From Athripsodes cinereus (lineage: Eukaryota; Arthropoda; Insecta; Trichoptera; Leptoceridae), in NCBI GenBank assembly GCA_947579605.1, contig OX388324.1, forward strand, positions 19,785,746 through 19,849,745: a stretch of DNA of 64,000 nucleotides, given 5' to 3'. The translations under genes and the position numbers were made by a program. The notes beneath the pieces were generated by a model, which was not told the origin of the DNA, did not search any database, and was given only the letters and a program-made list of their open reading frames with translations. Of the stretch, positions 25,270 to 37,674 are shown in pieces. How positions within the stretch are numbered: position 1 is the first letter of the stretch; each line of letters starts with the position of its first letter.

Positions 25270-25892
25270 CACCGTCGGTGGATTTACGAAACCTCCTATC
25301 GATGGCATAGCGCACAGATGTGGTGAGTGCAGTTTTTACCGAAAATGAGTTATTATACGCATGTGAATCTATATCATCTGAAGTATGTTCCTTAAGAATA
25401 TTATTGCGTTACTCTGTGTCGTTGACGAGATATTTAACAAAAACTATGTGTGGTTAGTACTAACTGGTATGGCATCTCAAACTTTCAACATTGATTATCT
25501 CAAAACTATGAAAACTGCACTTACCACATCTGTGCGCTATGCCATCGCTATGTGCATTTATCATGATTTTACAGATTTAAAAAAAAAACGTTGTGCTGGA
25601 TAAAATTTTCTATTGGTTGACTCGGAATTTGAAAATTACGTATCTTGTTAAATCTATAGTTACATTTTTAAAGACACGCGAGCTTTAACGAATTATGAAG
25701 GAAAAAGCAGCACACAAGAAGTTCTTTCAATAGCCTTTTCCATGGATATCTTAAAGTATAAGTTATTATCTTCATCGGTATATACCGATGAAGATAATAA
25801 CGTATATCCGGCTCTATGAGACTATTAATTTGGTGTCAATAATTTATTTTTGAAATATTTCACACATAGGAGGTTTCATGGATTCTCCGGCA
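25270..25892. mobile_element. Complex foldback element
   Basis: Outer inverted ends: CCGTCGGTGGATTTACGAAA CCTCCTAT on the left against GCCGGAGAATCCATGAAACC TCCTAT on the opposite strand at the right. An inner pair, gatggcatagcgcacagatg … gcagtttt at 25300-25340 and its inverse at 25508-25553, lies within. A perfect 40-bp palindrome sits at 25762-25801. The 72-codon frame at 25385 crosses the inverted repeat and is not a gene. Confidence 0.6.
25762..25801. repeat. Perfect 40-bp palindrome
   Basis: Two 20-base arms (GTTATTATCTTCATCGGTAT and its exact inverse) meet with no spacer. Lies inside the foldback element. Confidence 0.9.
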
Positions 25893-25899
25893 ATATATA

Positions 25900-28800
25900 A
25901 CATTGTCTACATCTACACATCAAATTTTAAGAACGTAGGTAAACTTGCAACCTGATAGTTTTATTATTGTTTAGTAAATAATAAGTTAGAAAATTTATCT
26001 AGCGTCGTTTTGTGAAACGAACCGCCAAAAGGGCACATTTAGAGTTTTAGTTAATCTATTTTTTATTTATTGAATACCTAACATACCTCTAACACATATC
26101 TACAACATTTAGAATTATTATTGCATTGATTAAAGCATAGGTAAACTTACAACATAATATTTCTATCATTCTATCTACACCGTTAAGTTATAGGTAAACT
26201 TACATCCTAATAGTTCTTTCATTATTCACTGTGTCGGTGTTTAGGTAGTAGAATAGGTGGTAGAAGAATTCTTTCATTATACCTACAAAATTACTAAATT
26301 TTATCTAGAACACATTAACTCCCGCAAGAGAGATAGTAAGTGAAATAATAAACTTTAATGATTATAATTTCCATTATTTAAAGTGTTCGTTTCTTTCAGC
26401 TCCCGGTTGAGATTTTCAAAGAATTTTTCTGTTGGTTAGTAAACAAATATTATAACTTCCATATTTATGTAACAGACAAAATTTAATATTTGCCTTTGGG
26501 TATAATTGGGTTAGTTAATCGACAAACCGTCCATATTAGTTTTATAATTATTATTTTTATCAACCTATTCAGCCAGTGTCTTCAGTTTCGTAAGGAATGC
26601 CGTGATAGTATGTATGTAGCCTTTTCAAAAACTTTTTAGTTACCAAGTACGTTATAGTAGGTCTGCGAAGGTTCAGAGTCTACGATATAATATACTGCTT
26701 ATAATTAGGGATACACGTGTGTAAATAGGTTCTACAAAACAAATTATAATACACATGGATAACTTCTATATAAACACAAGTTGTAATGAATTTTTAATTA
26801 TTTTTCAAATAATAATACAAGGAAACGAGAACATTAATTCTTATTAAAGATAATAAGGAAACCGGCTTTTAATAAGAAGAATTTCTAAGTTTTTTTCTGA
26901 AAATAAACTAATGGAGAATAATACAAACTTCAGATTAAGTAAGAAGTGATATTACGTAAACCAGGAAGGTTATTTTTAATTCCAGAATCCTGAAACATCT
27001 CCTCGATTAATAAACATCTATACCTACTGTGACAGATTAATTCACATTAAAATTGTTAGGAATATGAATTTTTGAATGTTTGCAACATTGCGGAAAGGAA
27101 GTGTGGATAATAAAGTTTTGTTCACCCACAAGTCGCCTATGAAATTTGCAACAATCATTCTTCAGCGGAATTAGATAGAGAAACGCACGTACCTTCGCAT
27201 TCTCTCACGACAACTCGACATGTATAAATCAAATTAGTTTTGTGTAATATATAAAAAAAAGTTTATTTTAATTCATATCGGATGTTAAAGATATTCATTC
27301 AATTTTTATATATAATGTTATAACAGTGAATTAGTGATTAATCCGCCATTAAGATGCGGTCCTAGCTACGAGTTCCTAGTTCCGAGCTCATAATTCCGAG
27401 TCCCTAGTTACGAGTCCCTAGTTCCGAGTTCTTATTTCATAGTTTCTGGTTTCCACTTAGAATAGAATTCTAAGTCGGATACAAGACATGGACTCGTGAT
27501 AAATTGTGGAATCACATTAATTACATATGTATTGAACTGCATGAAGCTGTACTATGTTGGAAGAAATGTTGAGATCGATACTGTTTATTCTGTGTGGATG
27601 AAGAAGTCTTGAGTTGTGTCTGGGAGGAGTAAGAGAGACTACAATTAAAGATAAATATGGGATGGATGTCTGGAAGGGGTACCCACAGAAGGAATTTGAT
27701 CAGGTCGTAATGTAGATTTTAAAGTTTTTAATTATGTTGTATTCATACCATGTTCCAATGTAGTTGGGTAATTTTAATCTATTCATACATTTTTTTTTGT
27801 ATATGATGCACAACCGATTTGTCTCTTAATTATATATATTTTATATTTAATTATTAATAAATTGTATTAAAATATTCATAATATGAAAGTCCAGAATAGT
27901 CCATATAGAGTGTTTCGTAGAATATAATTTTTGCATTTTTTATGAAGGAATTTCAACCCATGCTCTGGGATAAATATGTAAACTAAGATTCTGTATGGAA
28001 GATTCTTACTAATTTTATTTAATCTTTTCTCATGCTCTACCGAATAACGCCACATTAATTTGCGCCCACGTGAGGCTAATTTTGCCTTAATTGGGGGAAA
28101 TTCCTTTATTTTGAGTTGTCGCATTGTAATTGCAATACCTAATTATAAGTATTAGTTTTAAGAAAATTTTAAATATTAAATTATTTGCTTCATATATGTA
28201 ATCATATCATTAATAATTGTTAAAAAAAAAAAAAAATTGAAGCTATGTAAATTTATTGGCAACAGTATATTTTTTTTGCATTGCATATGATTTGTTGCAA
28301 TTTTATCAGCCACATGTTGCTATAAAGAAATGTTGCAAAGATTAATTTAATATAACCTACTTTTTTTTTTTAAATAAAAAAATAATACTGATGTTACAAA
28401 CCTTACAATAGGTAATTTAAAATTTATTTAGGTATTATTTGCTTTCGATTATTCTTTTAAAGAATAGAATCGCCGAAAAATATTTGTTAAAAACAGTTGC
28501 AATTTTTGTAATATTTTAAAGAGTAATAATTCTAGCAATTTTGCAAATTTTATAAACAAGAAACAAAGTAAAAACAGTGCCTTATATTTGATTGGTTATG
28601 AATTTGATAAAGTAAAATATATTTTGTTTCATAAATTGTATTCTACTCTCCTTCAGTAAATATTTGTATCATAAAAGGAAAATTATTTGTGTGCTATGTG
28701 TGATGTGTATATTAATGCCATATGAAATTATTCCAGCAAATAACAAAATAACAGAAGGATAACAAATGCAAATAACAGAAGGAAAATAAATTATAGTATT

Positions 28801-30460
28801 GAAGGAATTATACAGGACATTTTCACATTTTCATGACATTACAAAGTAAGGAATTGCAGTTCGTTAATTTTCCAAGCAATATACTCCAACGAAGGGGGTA
28901 AGTGATTTTGTGATATGTATTTTCTTTGGAATTTCAATGCCATGATTTTGCTAAAACAATGAGACATATATGTAGATACATATATTTAGTTTAATAAGAT
29001 AGTCAATTACCTACTAAAAATTAATCGAAATAAAAAAATTTCAATTTACAATATTAAAATATAGAAGTCTGCATAAAATAATCAGATAGGTATATAGGTA
29101 GTTACATTTATATTGTATGGTCGATTGGTGTATTGAAAATTTGGTCTTTATAGGTATAAGATACCTACAACATAATGTTTTTGACGGTGCGTGTAACAAA
29201 ATTATGACTTATCAATATTAGCGGCTTGTGAATTTATTATAGAACCGCAAAGTACTATGTTATAGGTATAATCATATTGATGCCATGCCTATAATATTAT
29301 CTGCATATATACAGGATGGAAAGAAAGTTTTAAGAATGATTGAATGTGAATATAAATAAATGTACTAATAATTTCTTTATTAATCTTATGATAAAAATTA
29401 TTTTAGGCATAATATAAGTTGATGTTAAAATAATTAGAATAATTAATTTAATAATAATATTAGGTTAAAAAAAAAAAAATCTATTTGATAGTATTCGGGT
29501 AATTTTAATAAAAAAAAAAATTATAAATTTATAGTTGTATTTAAGTGTTAATTAGAGAAGGTAACGATTTTTTTATCGATTTTTATATTGTCAAATGACG
29601 ATTTTTATTGTCAAAAAAAATTTTGTTATTTTGTTAAAAACAAATTAAATAAATCCAATGGAGGGAGATAAATTTTTTTTAAATATTCATTGTGTATAAA
29701 TTTATTTCTAAAGAAATAATGTACAAAATTAATTAGGTATTATATTTTTCGTAAATAATAAATTAGTTTTATGATAAAAATAAATTAAATTGTTAAAGTT
29801 AAAATAAAAAAAATAAAATCAAGAATTTTAATTATAGTTAGGTATTAGAATACATAAATAATACTGTATAATATTTGTTTTTGTTGAGCGAGTCATTAGT
29901 ATTTGACGGAACGATATGACGATGAAGTAAAAAAAAAAAAAGTACTTTTTCATTACCCTTGCATTTAATAATATTATAAATAACTTGAGTGAGAGATGTT
30001 GTTAGGTTGGATTTTGCGTAATACAAACAAATAATAAATCCTTGTTTATACTTTTTGGATGCATTTTGTTCAATGCGATCAGTCATCTTTGTTTTGTAAA
30101 GTATATTAAAATGTAGTTTGAAAAAAATTCGTATGATATTCCATATTAGAAATAATTTAAAATATTGCTTAATATATCTATATTATACAATATGTCATTT
30201 CTGGAAATTGAATAATCATTTGTTTTGAATTTATATAAAATGAGTGAGAACAAATGGAAGTATTATTGTTAGTTTATACTTTGTGAATTAAACATTAGGT
30301 GCTTACAAATTTTTATATTTAATACGCAATTAAACAAATGTATATTAGATACGTAGTGACAAAGACATATTACAATTATAGAGTAAGTGTTATATGAATA
30401 GGTTTTTATTTTCTTAAATCAAAATTGATGATATTATAAAAGTTATTCAAATTGAATTTT
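25900..30460. other. AT-rich region without supported genes
   Basis: Contains a copy of the cactgtgtcggtgtttaggt motif at 26226, a short degenerate tandem (ctagttccgagt-type units of about 14-16 bases) at 27366-27440, and many A or T runs at 28200-29950. The minus frames at 27876-28124 and 29838-30086 show no domain. Confidence 0.45.
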
Positions 30461-30465
30461 TTTAT

Positions 30466-30627
30466 AGAAAAATTAATACAAAATGGCGGAACGTTCACCT
30501 TTAGATAAAAATTTGGAGGATGTACATTCGTCTAATGAAAACATTAGCAATGATATTGACGTACCTTCACCACCAGTGGGTAACGTGATAAGTGTCAAAG
30601 CACACACTCGAAAATTAAAATTAACTA
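30466..30627 (+). CDS. Possible first coding exon, hypothetical protein
   Basis: An acceptor-like tttttttatag lies just upstream of a well-placed AUG at 30483 (acaaaATGGCGG, a strong insect start context). The frame encodes 48 codons (MAERSPLDKNLEDVHSSNEN …, acidic and Ser-rich, then a basic AHTRKLKLT end) up to a consensus donor, acta|GTAAGT, at 30628-30633. Unspliced, the frame would stop at 30696. Together these suggest a 5' exon ending in phase 1. No domain is recognised and I could not find the next exon downstream. It may also be chance. Confidence 0.35.
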
Positions 30628-31231
30628 GTAAGTTTATACATAAAAGAAAGGTTAAAAATAGAAATAAGTATGTTATAGTAAATAGTGTATATAGATAGAA
30701 ATAAAAAAAATATGTAAATGTATAAATTGTACATAAATTGCTTAATAATACATATAAAAAGTGTATACGAATTGAGTGCAAATCAGGCATAATCTCGTAC
30801 AAAGAGTTGCCATTTCGTTTAGAATGAGGATGCGCACATATAAATAATAGGATATTATAATAATGAAACAAAAAATAAATTATATATAAATGAGTTTTCA
30901 ACTTCTGTAGTGAAATGGGAGTGTAATATTCAGTTAAAATAAAAAAAAAAAAAAGAAATAACTTTCGTGAAAGGGTCAATGCAGAATCTATGTAGTTGAG
31001 TATTTAACTTTGGTGTCTATAGTATGAAAGTAATTTTGATTGAAAAATATGTATGATGTGTGCGGCCAATATATGATGAAGAATGTATGATATATTTTTG
31101 GATGTGTATTTAATAGAGATTGTATGCTGCTACGCATTAAATAATCGCGGTGTAAGAAGTTCATACTAGCTAATGTTCCAATATCCATTTGTTGTCTATG
31201 AGTCTTCCATAATAATAATAATAATTGTACG

Positions 31232-31426
31232 TTACAAAGAACACGTGACTAGCTGGTGCACTCGGCCCAACATCGTATGATTCTCATTCCCTTGAAGAAT
31301 AACCGTTAAACGTTTCTTGTCCCGATCGCGTCCTCTTGCAGTCAGTTGAATTCGGACCATGGTGACGTAATTACCTCCCGCCTGGCTTCTTAGCCATGCC
31401 ATAATGTTGGCGCGAAATCGTTCGTT
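31232..31426 (-). CDS. Unrecognised C-terminal coding segment
   Basis: On the minus strand 64 codons are open from just after a TGA at 31427-31429 to a TAA at 31232-31234. GC content is near 50 percent in a roughly 30 percent background, and the residue mix is protein-like: FRANIMAWLRSQAGGNYVTM, IQLTARGRDRDKKRLTVIL, then QGNENHTMLGRVHQLVTCSL and the stop. It looks like the last exon of a gene or the end of a mobile-element protein. Possible acceptor AGs lie near 31393-31400. Too short for most ORF filters. I do not recognise the family. Confidence 0.45.
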   Translation of the reverse strand, partial: NERFRANIMAWLRSQAGGNYVTMVRIQLTARGRDRDKKRLTVILQGNENHTMLGRVHQLVTCSL

Positions 31427-31868
31427 TCAATTCAAAATTGTATATTGTATTTAATTATTTATATTGTATAAATATCTATCTGTCCGGTCCAGTTAATTAA
31501 TAACTCATCTTACGAGTAAAGGTAGTGATAATTCAGTGAAAAGGACGTAACGATAATGTCGTCACGCAACGTGTATTTTTGTAAATTTCTCCGTAAAGTA
31601 AATTGGAAACAATGTTTATCAAAGAATAGTACAATATGTGGTCAAAGTGATAATACCGTATAAAATAAAGGAATGATTAATATTGCATTGCCATCAGCAG
31701 AAAAACTTCAATGTCTTATAATAATGATCACCATAATTAAGTTATTCGTGGAAATGCTATCCGATAATACTCTAAATCGTTGCATAAAACATATATGATT
31801 GTTTCGAGGATAACGCAACAAGTGCAATAAATCAACAGTTGGAATAATTATAGTTTGCACAGAATATA

Positions 31869-32245
31869 CTACTTCGAGTAACAGGAACCTTCCCTGATAG
31901 AGGCTTCGTCCGTGGCAAAATAGAGAAAGGAATGTGGAACTATCAAAGTGATATATGACCACCTGTTCGCGATCCGTGGGAGTACCTTAATATCAACACC
32001 TGTAGTGGAAAGAGAAGGCTTTGCACAGTCATCTGGCTGTGATATTCTTATCTCATGCGGAATCCTTCGTTTCAAGGAGAGCAATTGACATCATGTGCTA
32101 GGAATCAGGAGTCCCTTGCGTTTGTCATCTTGCGTATAGAATATTTCAACCCAAGTGTAGCGACCCGTAGTTTCATTATAGGATAACCACTGTCTCGTTT
32201 GTACATGCGACCAATTGTAGTTGAAAATCTTGTAAGTACCAAAAT
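31869..32245 (-). pseudogene. Unrecognised coding frame interrupted by one TGA
   Basis: Minus frame 32297-31869 is continuous except for a single TGA at 32091-32093. Before it: FNYNWSHVQTRQWLSYNETT then GRYTWVEIFYTQDDKRKG. After it: RIPHEIRISQPDDCAKPSLS then TGVDIKVLPRIANRWS. An acceptor-like tggtacttacaag occurs near 32231, which would start the exon at the IFNYNW segment. It lies upstream (in minus sense) of the 31232-31426 frame and could belong to the same gene. It could be a pseudogene, readthrough or a retroelement protein; no family is recognised. Confidence 0.35.
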
Positions 32246-32299
32246 AATATATTATGTATGTATTCCAAAGGCCTGATAACATATCTGAACAGACCAAAA

Positions 32300-35200
32300 C
32301 CTTATGATTGTATATGTATAACTATCTAATCTATTTGTCTTTTTACATTGTCACTGTTACCTGTAACTGTTATCTCAATATAATTGAAGCATTGTTTATG
32401 TTGAATAGTAATGTCTGTTGGTTAACGTATTTTATAATGGAGTCGATAACAGAATTTCAAGTCAGAAATGTTCGGGATCTTCCATATGTAACAGTTTGCT
32501 AAAGTCATAAATTCTTTTGCGATAATTTGGATTGAATAATCCTTCATTATTCTTAAAGTAGTATTCGTATCTGAGTATGTAACCTCTAGTTTAATTCTCA
32601 TTTCTAGTAATGGTGTTCCGTGGTTTTTTATTATATAAACTAAAGCGAATGCTTGTGATAATTTATACTTACATATATCCACGGCTCCAATAAATAAATA
32701 ATGTAACTTGCCAAGTAAATAAACTCACCATTGTAAAAGGTTGACAATGCTTATATTTAGATCTGTTCTCTGTACCATGTATATTAATATGTTTATGTAA
32801 TTATGTATATTTCACAATGCCACTTTTATTTCAATATAATATGTCTGTTATAACCTCAAAATATGTTTTCGTATCTCATAATTATAGTAATTCCCCAATG
32901 ATATACACAGCGTGTATTGATGACCAACAATAAAAGTACCATTAAATAGTTATTCCCGGTTCAATTCCGGAACAAGATTTACATATAAATGTTTGATTAT
33001 CAATGACAAGCTCAGGTTTGAATCCTGATTGTAACTATATGGGATAAATGTCTAACAAGGAGTATCTATTATTGAAATGTGTACTATAATATAACCTGGA
33101 AATAAGTATCAATCTGAAATAATGTCTACTTGGAGAGTTAACCTATGTTGCTTAAGCCTGGATTAGTTAATCCACTGAGATAAATACTTAACTGAAGAAT
33201 CACTATGGATTTCAATTGCTTAAATTACCTATATATATTCTGTAGTAATGATATGATGACCATAAGAAAATGATGAAACCGAAGGATAAGGAATTCTCTG
33301 AACTTTATGTAAGTATATCTATGTACCTGTCACTCACACAATACATTCCTCTTGCAGAATAAGTAGATTCATACCCTAGACATGAACTTGAGCCAATATA
33401 TTAATCTGTTTTACTTGCAAATATAATTGTAACTTCCTTTATTTACTTTCTCTATATAATATAATTAATTTTCTATGTGTTTCGCTTACGTACATTGCAA
33501 AATGTATGTAGCGAAGCTGGGGGTTACGAGCCAATTTATATACTTTTCTTATGTACAATTCATGTAAATTCATTTCTTTTAATATTTGATAATTTCTCTT
33601 TTGATAATTTTGTAAAATGATATGATGCGATCGTCCTAGTGGGACGATATCGTATCAATTTGTGTGCTCGTCCGTGGATGTAGCAAGGTGGGCGGACGTG
33701 TACGTAACATTTGTGGGCATCGTTTCGGGATTTTATGATTTGGATAATCATAGACCCTAAAATTTTAAATGTATTGTGTGGTGAATATGCCTAATCGTGA
33801 AGTTCAGAATTCTTATCTTTATTGTGTAATAATGTGTATTGATATTAATTGAAAGTGTAATAATTTTGATGTGTGTATGTATATGAAAACAATTTTAAAA
33901 ATGAAACAGGAATCGTAAAGTAAATAATTTAAATGTCCGTAATTAAAAAATAAATGTGTTGTTGTATAGCGCAAACGGATGTCGCGAGTATTGTTATAAT
34001 GTGGAGTAAAAAATCGATGCTGCATAGAAAGAATTGTATCGTGAAAGTATTCCGTCGAATTGTTTCGTTATAGGCCGCGAACAAAACATCGTGAGCCGAC
34101 CTACATAATAATAACGAAGATATAGTGTGTATCTATAATATCGAACGCCGTACGGATAAATAATAATATTATACCGTAGTTGTGCGTCGCGAGAAACGAG
34201 CGGTGTGCGAAAGGTGGTATACATAACTATGCAGCGTATAGTATGTACCTATACGTCGCAAGAGAGAAAGAGACATCATACAACCTACCTCAACATTGTA
34301 ATAGAAATATTCACGCGCGAAACGGGAACTCCAAAATACTGGTAAAATGTATAGTTGAAAATAATAATATTGGAATGAAACGAAATATGTACCTACCTAT
34401 ACTGTGGTATGTATAGTGAACCATTTCGTACAAGGAACTTTGTTTTACCGATAAACAGAATTTCGTTGTAATGTTATTTTGATAGTAAATTCATTTTCGA
34501 ACTGAGAATAAAAATCGATATTAAATTGAATTAAAATTTTTTGAAACAGTAAAATGTTGCATTTGGAATAAATATTTTTATTGAACTCTTGGAGAAATAA
34601 TATTAAAGGAGCGTTGTTGTATAAAATTATGCGTAGTAGAGTTTTGATAAGAATATATGTGTGCGTACGTAGTGATGTGACGAAATAATAATGATGAATA
34701 ATATTAAATAAATATTTTTGTTTTAAGAAAATTAAAGTTAAAAATAAATCGAAATGAATAATGTTAAACCTTCACGACCGTTCACGGAATTTGAAAAATA
34801 AATACACTTAACCCTTAGTGAAACATGACCGAATTTGTCAACCCTTTGTGAATAATAATTGAATTTTTTTTAATGTCAAGTATATGTGAACTGTAACTGA
34901 ACTTTTGAATTTAGTAAAGAAACAGTTAACCCTTTGATGACCATCGTTGAAAATTTTGACATTATCGTAAATGGTAGAATGATGTTTTGTAAATTTTTTT
35001 TGGAAATTAAAGAAGTAACCATGTAACGATGTAGAATTTTTGCTGTTGAATATTAACCCCTCGTGTACGGAATTTGTTATCTTTGTGAAGTAATTAATTT
35101 TCTTGAAATGTAATGATGTGACTTTTGCGGCTTATTACCATCGTGAAATATTGAAGTAACCTATGCCTTGTTTATTTGAGAACTGAGTCCGATTAGTGAA

Positions 35201-35734
35201 TTATTCCGTTAAGGTAAACTAACGAACGCTCTTTGATAAAAAATGAGTTATGTTTATGTAATATGTAAAGCCGTGATAGGAGAGATGTGTTTAAATACTT
35301 TTTTGTGACCTTTTTGTGTAATCAATATAGAGACGATGTTATCTGGATGTGTGAAAGATAAATCGTAATGCTCTTTTTGATGAATGTAGACAATGTGATT
35401 GCTAATCGTTCATGCCTATTATTTTGAAGTTTGAGTTTATATGACGTTTAATTCCGCGTAGGACACGTAGTAATCTCTTATGAATTGTAATTGGAAATGT
35501 TTGGATGTAGTATATCCTTGTTGAATTAAATAATTTTTGTGACTTTGTGAAAATTTGTTTATGTTGCTTGAATACATTGGAAAATGTGATAGAACATTTT
35601 GACATTGAACGGAATGGCTTATGAAAGACACAGAATAAAACCTGTAGTGGAATGTTGGCTACAGATATTCAATGGGATAATTTTGATTAATTGTATGTTA
35701 GTGAATAAAGATGATGTATGAATCTGTTTATGAA
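32300..35734. other. Compositionally distinct region, function unknown
   Basis: The plus strand is T/G-rich with scattered CpGs. 33600-34340 is CpG-rich (cgatcgtcctagtgggacga, gtcgcgagaaacgagcggtg), as expected of a promoter or 5' UTR. 34770-35060 repeats the phrase taaccctt(a/t)gtga several times. A minus frame at 32682-32422 (LSQAFALVYIIKNHGTPLLE …) is protein-like but has no recognised domain. No exon model can be supported. Confidence 0.4.
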
Positions 35735-35934
35735 NNNNNNNNNNNNNNNNNNNNNNNNNNNNNNNNNNNNNNNNNNNNNNNNNNNNNNNNNNNNNNNNNN
35801 NNNNNNNNNNNNNNNNNNNNNNNNNNNNNNNNNNNNNNNNNNNNNNNNNNNNNNNNNNNNNNNNNNNNNNNNNNNNNNNNNNNNNNNNNNNNNNNNNNNN
35901 NNNNNNNNNNNNNNNNNNNNNNNNNNNNNNNNNN
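35735..35934. other. Assembly gap (200 N)
   Basis: Exactly 200 N, a typical placeholder length for a gap of unknown size. Open frames crossing it are artefacts. Confidence 0.99.
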
Positions 35935-35973
35935 ATACCTAAGAACTAACGTAATATTTGAAGATATACTTAC

Positions 35974-36087
35974 ATATGCCGTAGTAATGTTTCCAGTTAT
36001 TGGATCAACTTGAAATTTGGAAGCGGAGACGAATGTATAGCGCACTGTCCCTCCATTATCCGGTGGATCTCTATCTACAGCTTGTAC
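35974..36087 (-). CDS. Cadherin-repeat exon (partial gene)
   Basis: A 114-base exon (38 codons, phase 0 at both ends) on the minus strand. The acceptor is tttctcactgtgcag at 36088 upward and the donor is GTAAGTATATC from 35973 downward. It encodes VQAVDRDPPDNGGTVRYTF, a spacer, then KFQVDPITGNITTAY. The D-R-D-P-x-x-N-G-x-x-x-Y pattern followed by F-x-V-D-x-x-T-G-x-I is the calcium-binding and core pattern of an extracellular cadherin (EC) repeat, a cell-adhesion module. It covers about a third of one repeat, so it is one exon of a large gene. Neighbouring exons are not visible: the gap begins about 40 bases downstream and upstream sequence shows no matching EC exon within 1.5 kb. Which cadherin it is cannot be told from this piece. 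Confidence 0.85.
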
Positions 36088-36185
36088 CTGCACAGTGAGA
36101 AAATATATTTTAATTACAATATGCTCTATAAGAAAACTATAAAATATGTACACAATGAACTAAACTTGACTCAATGCATCAATTG

Positions 36186-36189
<4 letters not shown>

Positions 36190-36236
<47 letters not shown>
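36190..36236. repeat. (AT)n microsatellite
   Basis: About 23 uninterrupted AT units, just upstream (in minus sense) of the cadherin exon. Confidence 0.95.
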
Positions 36237-36238
<2 letters not shown>

Positions 36239-36239
36239 T

Positions 36240-37674
36240 TTATACTTTAGCACTTTGTTGATAAAACCTATGTAGATTTACCGGGACTTCTTGATCATTT
36301 TTACTTTCTAGATCATTTGTCATTTTCTTGATCTGATAAAATTTGAGTTGTATACACCAATGCAATCAGTGAGTCATGACGAATCGATTGGTGTATGTAA
36401 CTCAAAATGATGTGGAATGTGATTTTTTCGCAAGCATCGGATATTCTCCAAATATACCTTTTTACCCTGAAATATTCATGAGCACAGTTTAGATCAATCT
36501 TGTCATTTTTTAATACCAAAAGTATGATCATTGTTTGCGATGTTGCCGTTTATAAAATTTGCGAGCCGACCAATAGAATTTCGTTTTGATGCGCTTGCGC
36601 ATTATCACGCATCCAGGACCGACGCATTACGAAATAATGGCGGGCAAATGTCAAAATTACGTCAAAATTAAGTATTTTCATTATGTTCTTGTGACAGATT
36701 TTTTCACAAGTGGTGAATATTTTCCTACGCCGAAATTTAATGCATTCATTTCTTTACAATTTGTGCCAACTTTATATTCGACAGGTGTTATGGAAATCTT
36801 CGCATTAACTCATTCCATATTCTGACAAAAGAACCGATTTTGAACTCGGCTCCATTCAAAATGACCTACGGGAGAAATGAAATATCTCCTTGACTTTTAT
36901 AGTAATTGATAATTTATGTAGCCTAACACCGTCTCAAATGAACTTTTCACGAAGTATGAAGTCTGACAGTGTTCTAATTCTCACGTGATATACGAATGAC
37001 AGCTACTTCAGAACGTACATAGGCTCAAGTAGTATGAAAATAATAATTTTATTAAGTACTTCAATAATCAAAGGTACACTCTAATCCCGGATTACTAGAA
37101 TAGTGATGGATCTACATACATACTGCACATATATATGCTTGTATATATTTTTTCTCGGATTGACTAAGATATTGTTTTTGCAACAAGTCCGCCTTTTGGC
37201 ACACTACAATAATTATTGTATTGTATTGTAACTCTGCATATTTTTCTAGCCAATAAAGGTTTACTTATTCTATTACTTCAATATTTTTTATTTGTATTTA
37301 ATATGTATTGGTCTTATGAAGATATCGCATGACCGCGACAAGTTCGCCCTAGTGTGCATTGTTTCATCTCAAATTTAGCTCATATAATAATATTGTACTT
37401 ACTGAATGTTCACTTAAAGACTAAATAAAATATTGTTGCTGTCTTACCTTTTTTACTTACCTATTTTTAATTCAACAATGAATGAAATTCATGTCCAATT
37501 AGGATTTGTAGAAGGATGAACAAATAAAAGATAAGTCTTTTAAATATCAATTTATAAAAGATGATGCATAGAATATTATAAAAGTAGAATATTAAAAAAA
37601 TATTTATAAAAGATGATGCATAGATAAGTAGATTGATAATGCGGAAGTACAATAGTTAAACAAATAAACTTAAG
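36240..37674. other. Intergenic or intronic, no gene seen
   Basis: 36550-36660 is a CpG-bearing patch (gatgcgcttgcgcattatca). 37552-37625 has two copies of ttataaaagatgatgcatag about 50 bases apart, just 3' of the recombinase gene stop codon. Otherwise AT-rich. Confidence 0.45.

Noticed and set aside
30473..30979. 168-codon minus frame rich in F, L, Y
   Set aside because: Typical low-complexity reading of AT-rich DNA, overlapping the better-supported plus exon.
33560..34416. Several 60-80 codon frames in the CpG-rich patch
   Set aside because: No domain, no splice pattern, overlapping on both strands; more like UTR or promoter sequence.
35711..36153. Open frames crossing the N gap, including the 141-codon minus frame
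   Set aside because: They are open only because N translates as X. The real coding part is the spliced 35974-36087 exon.
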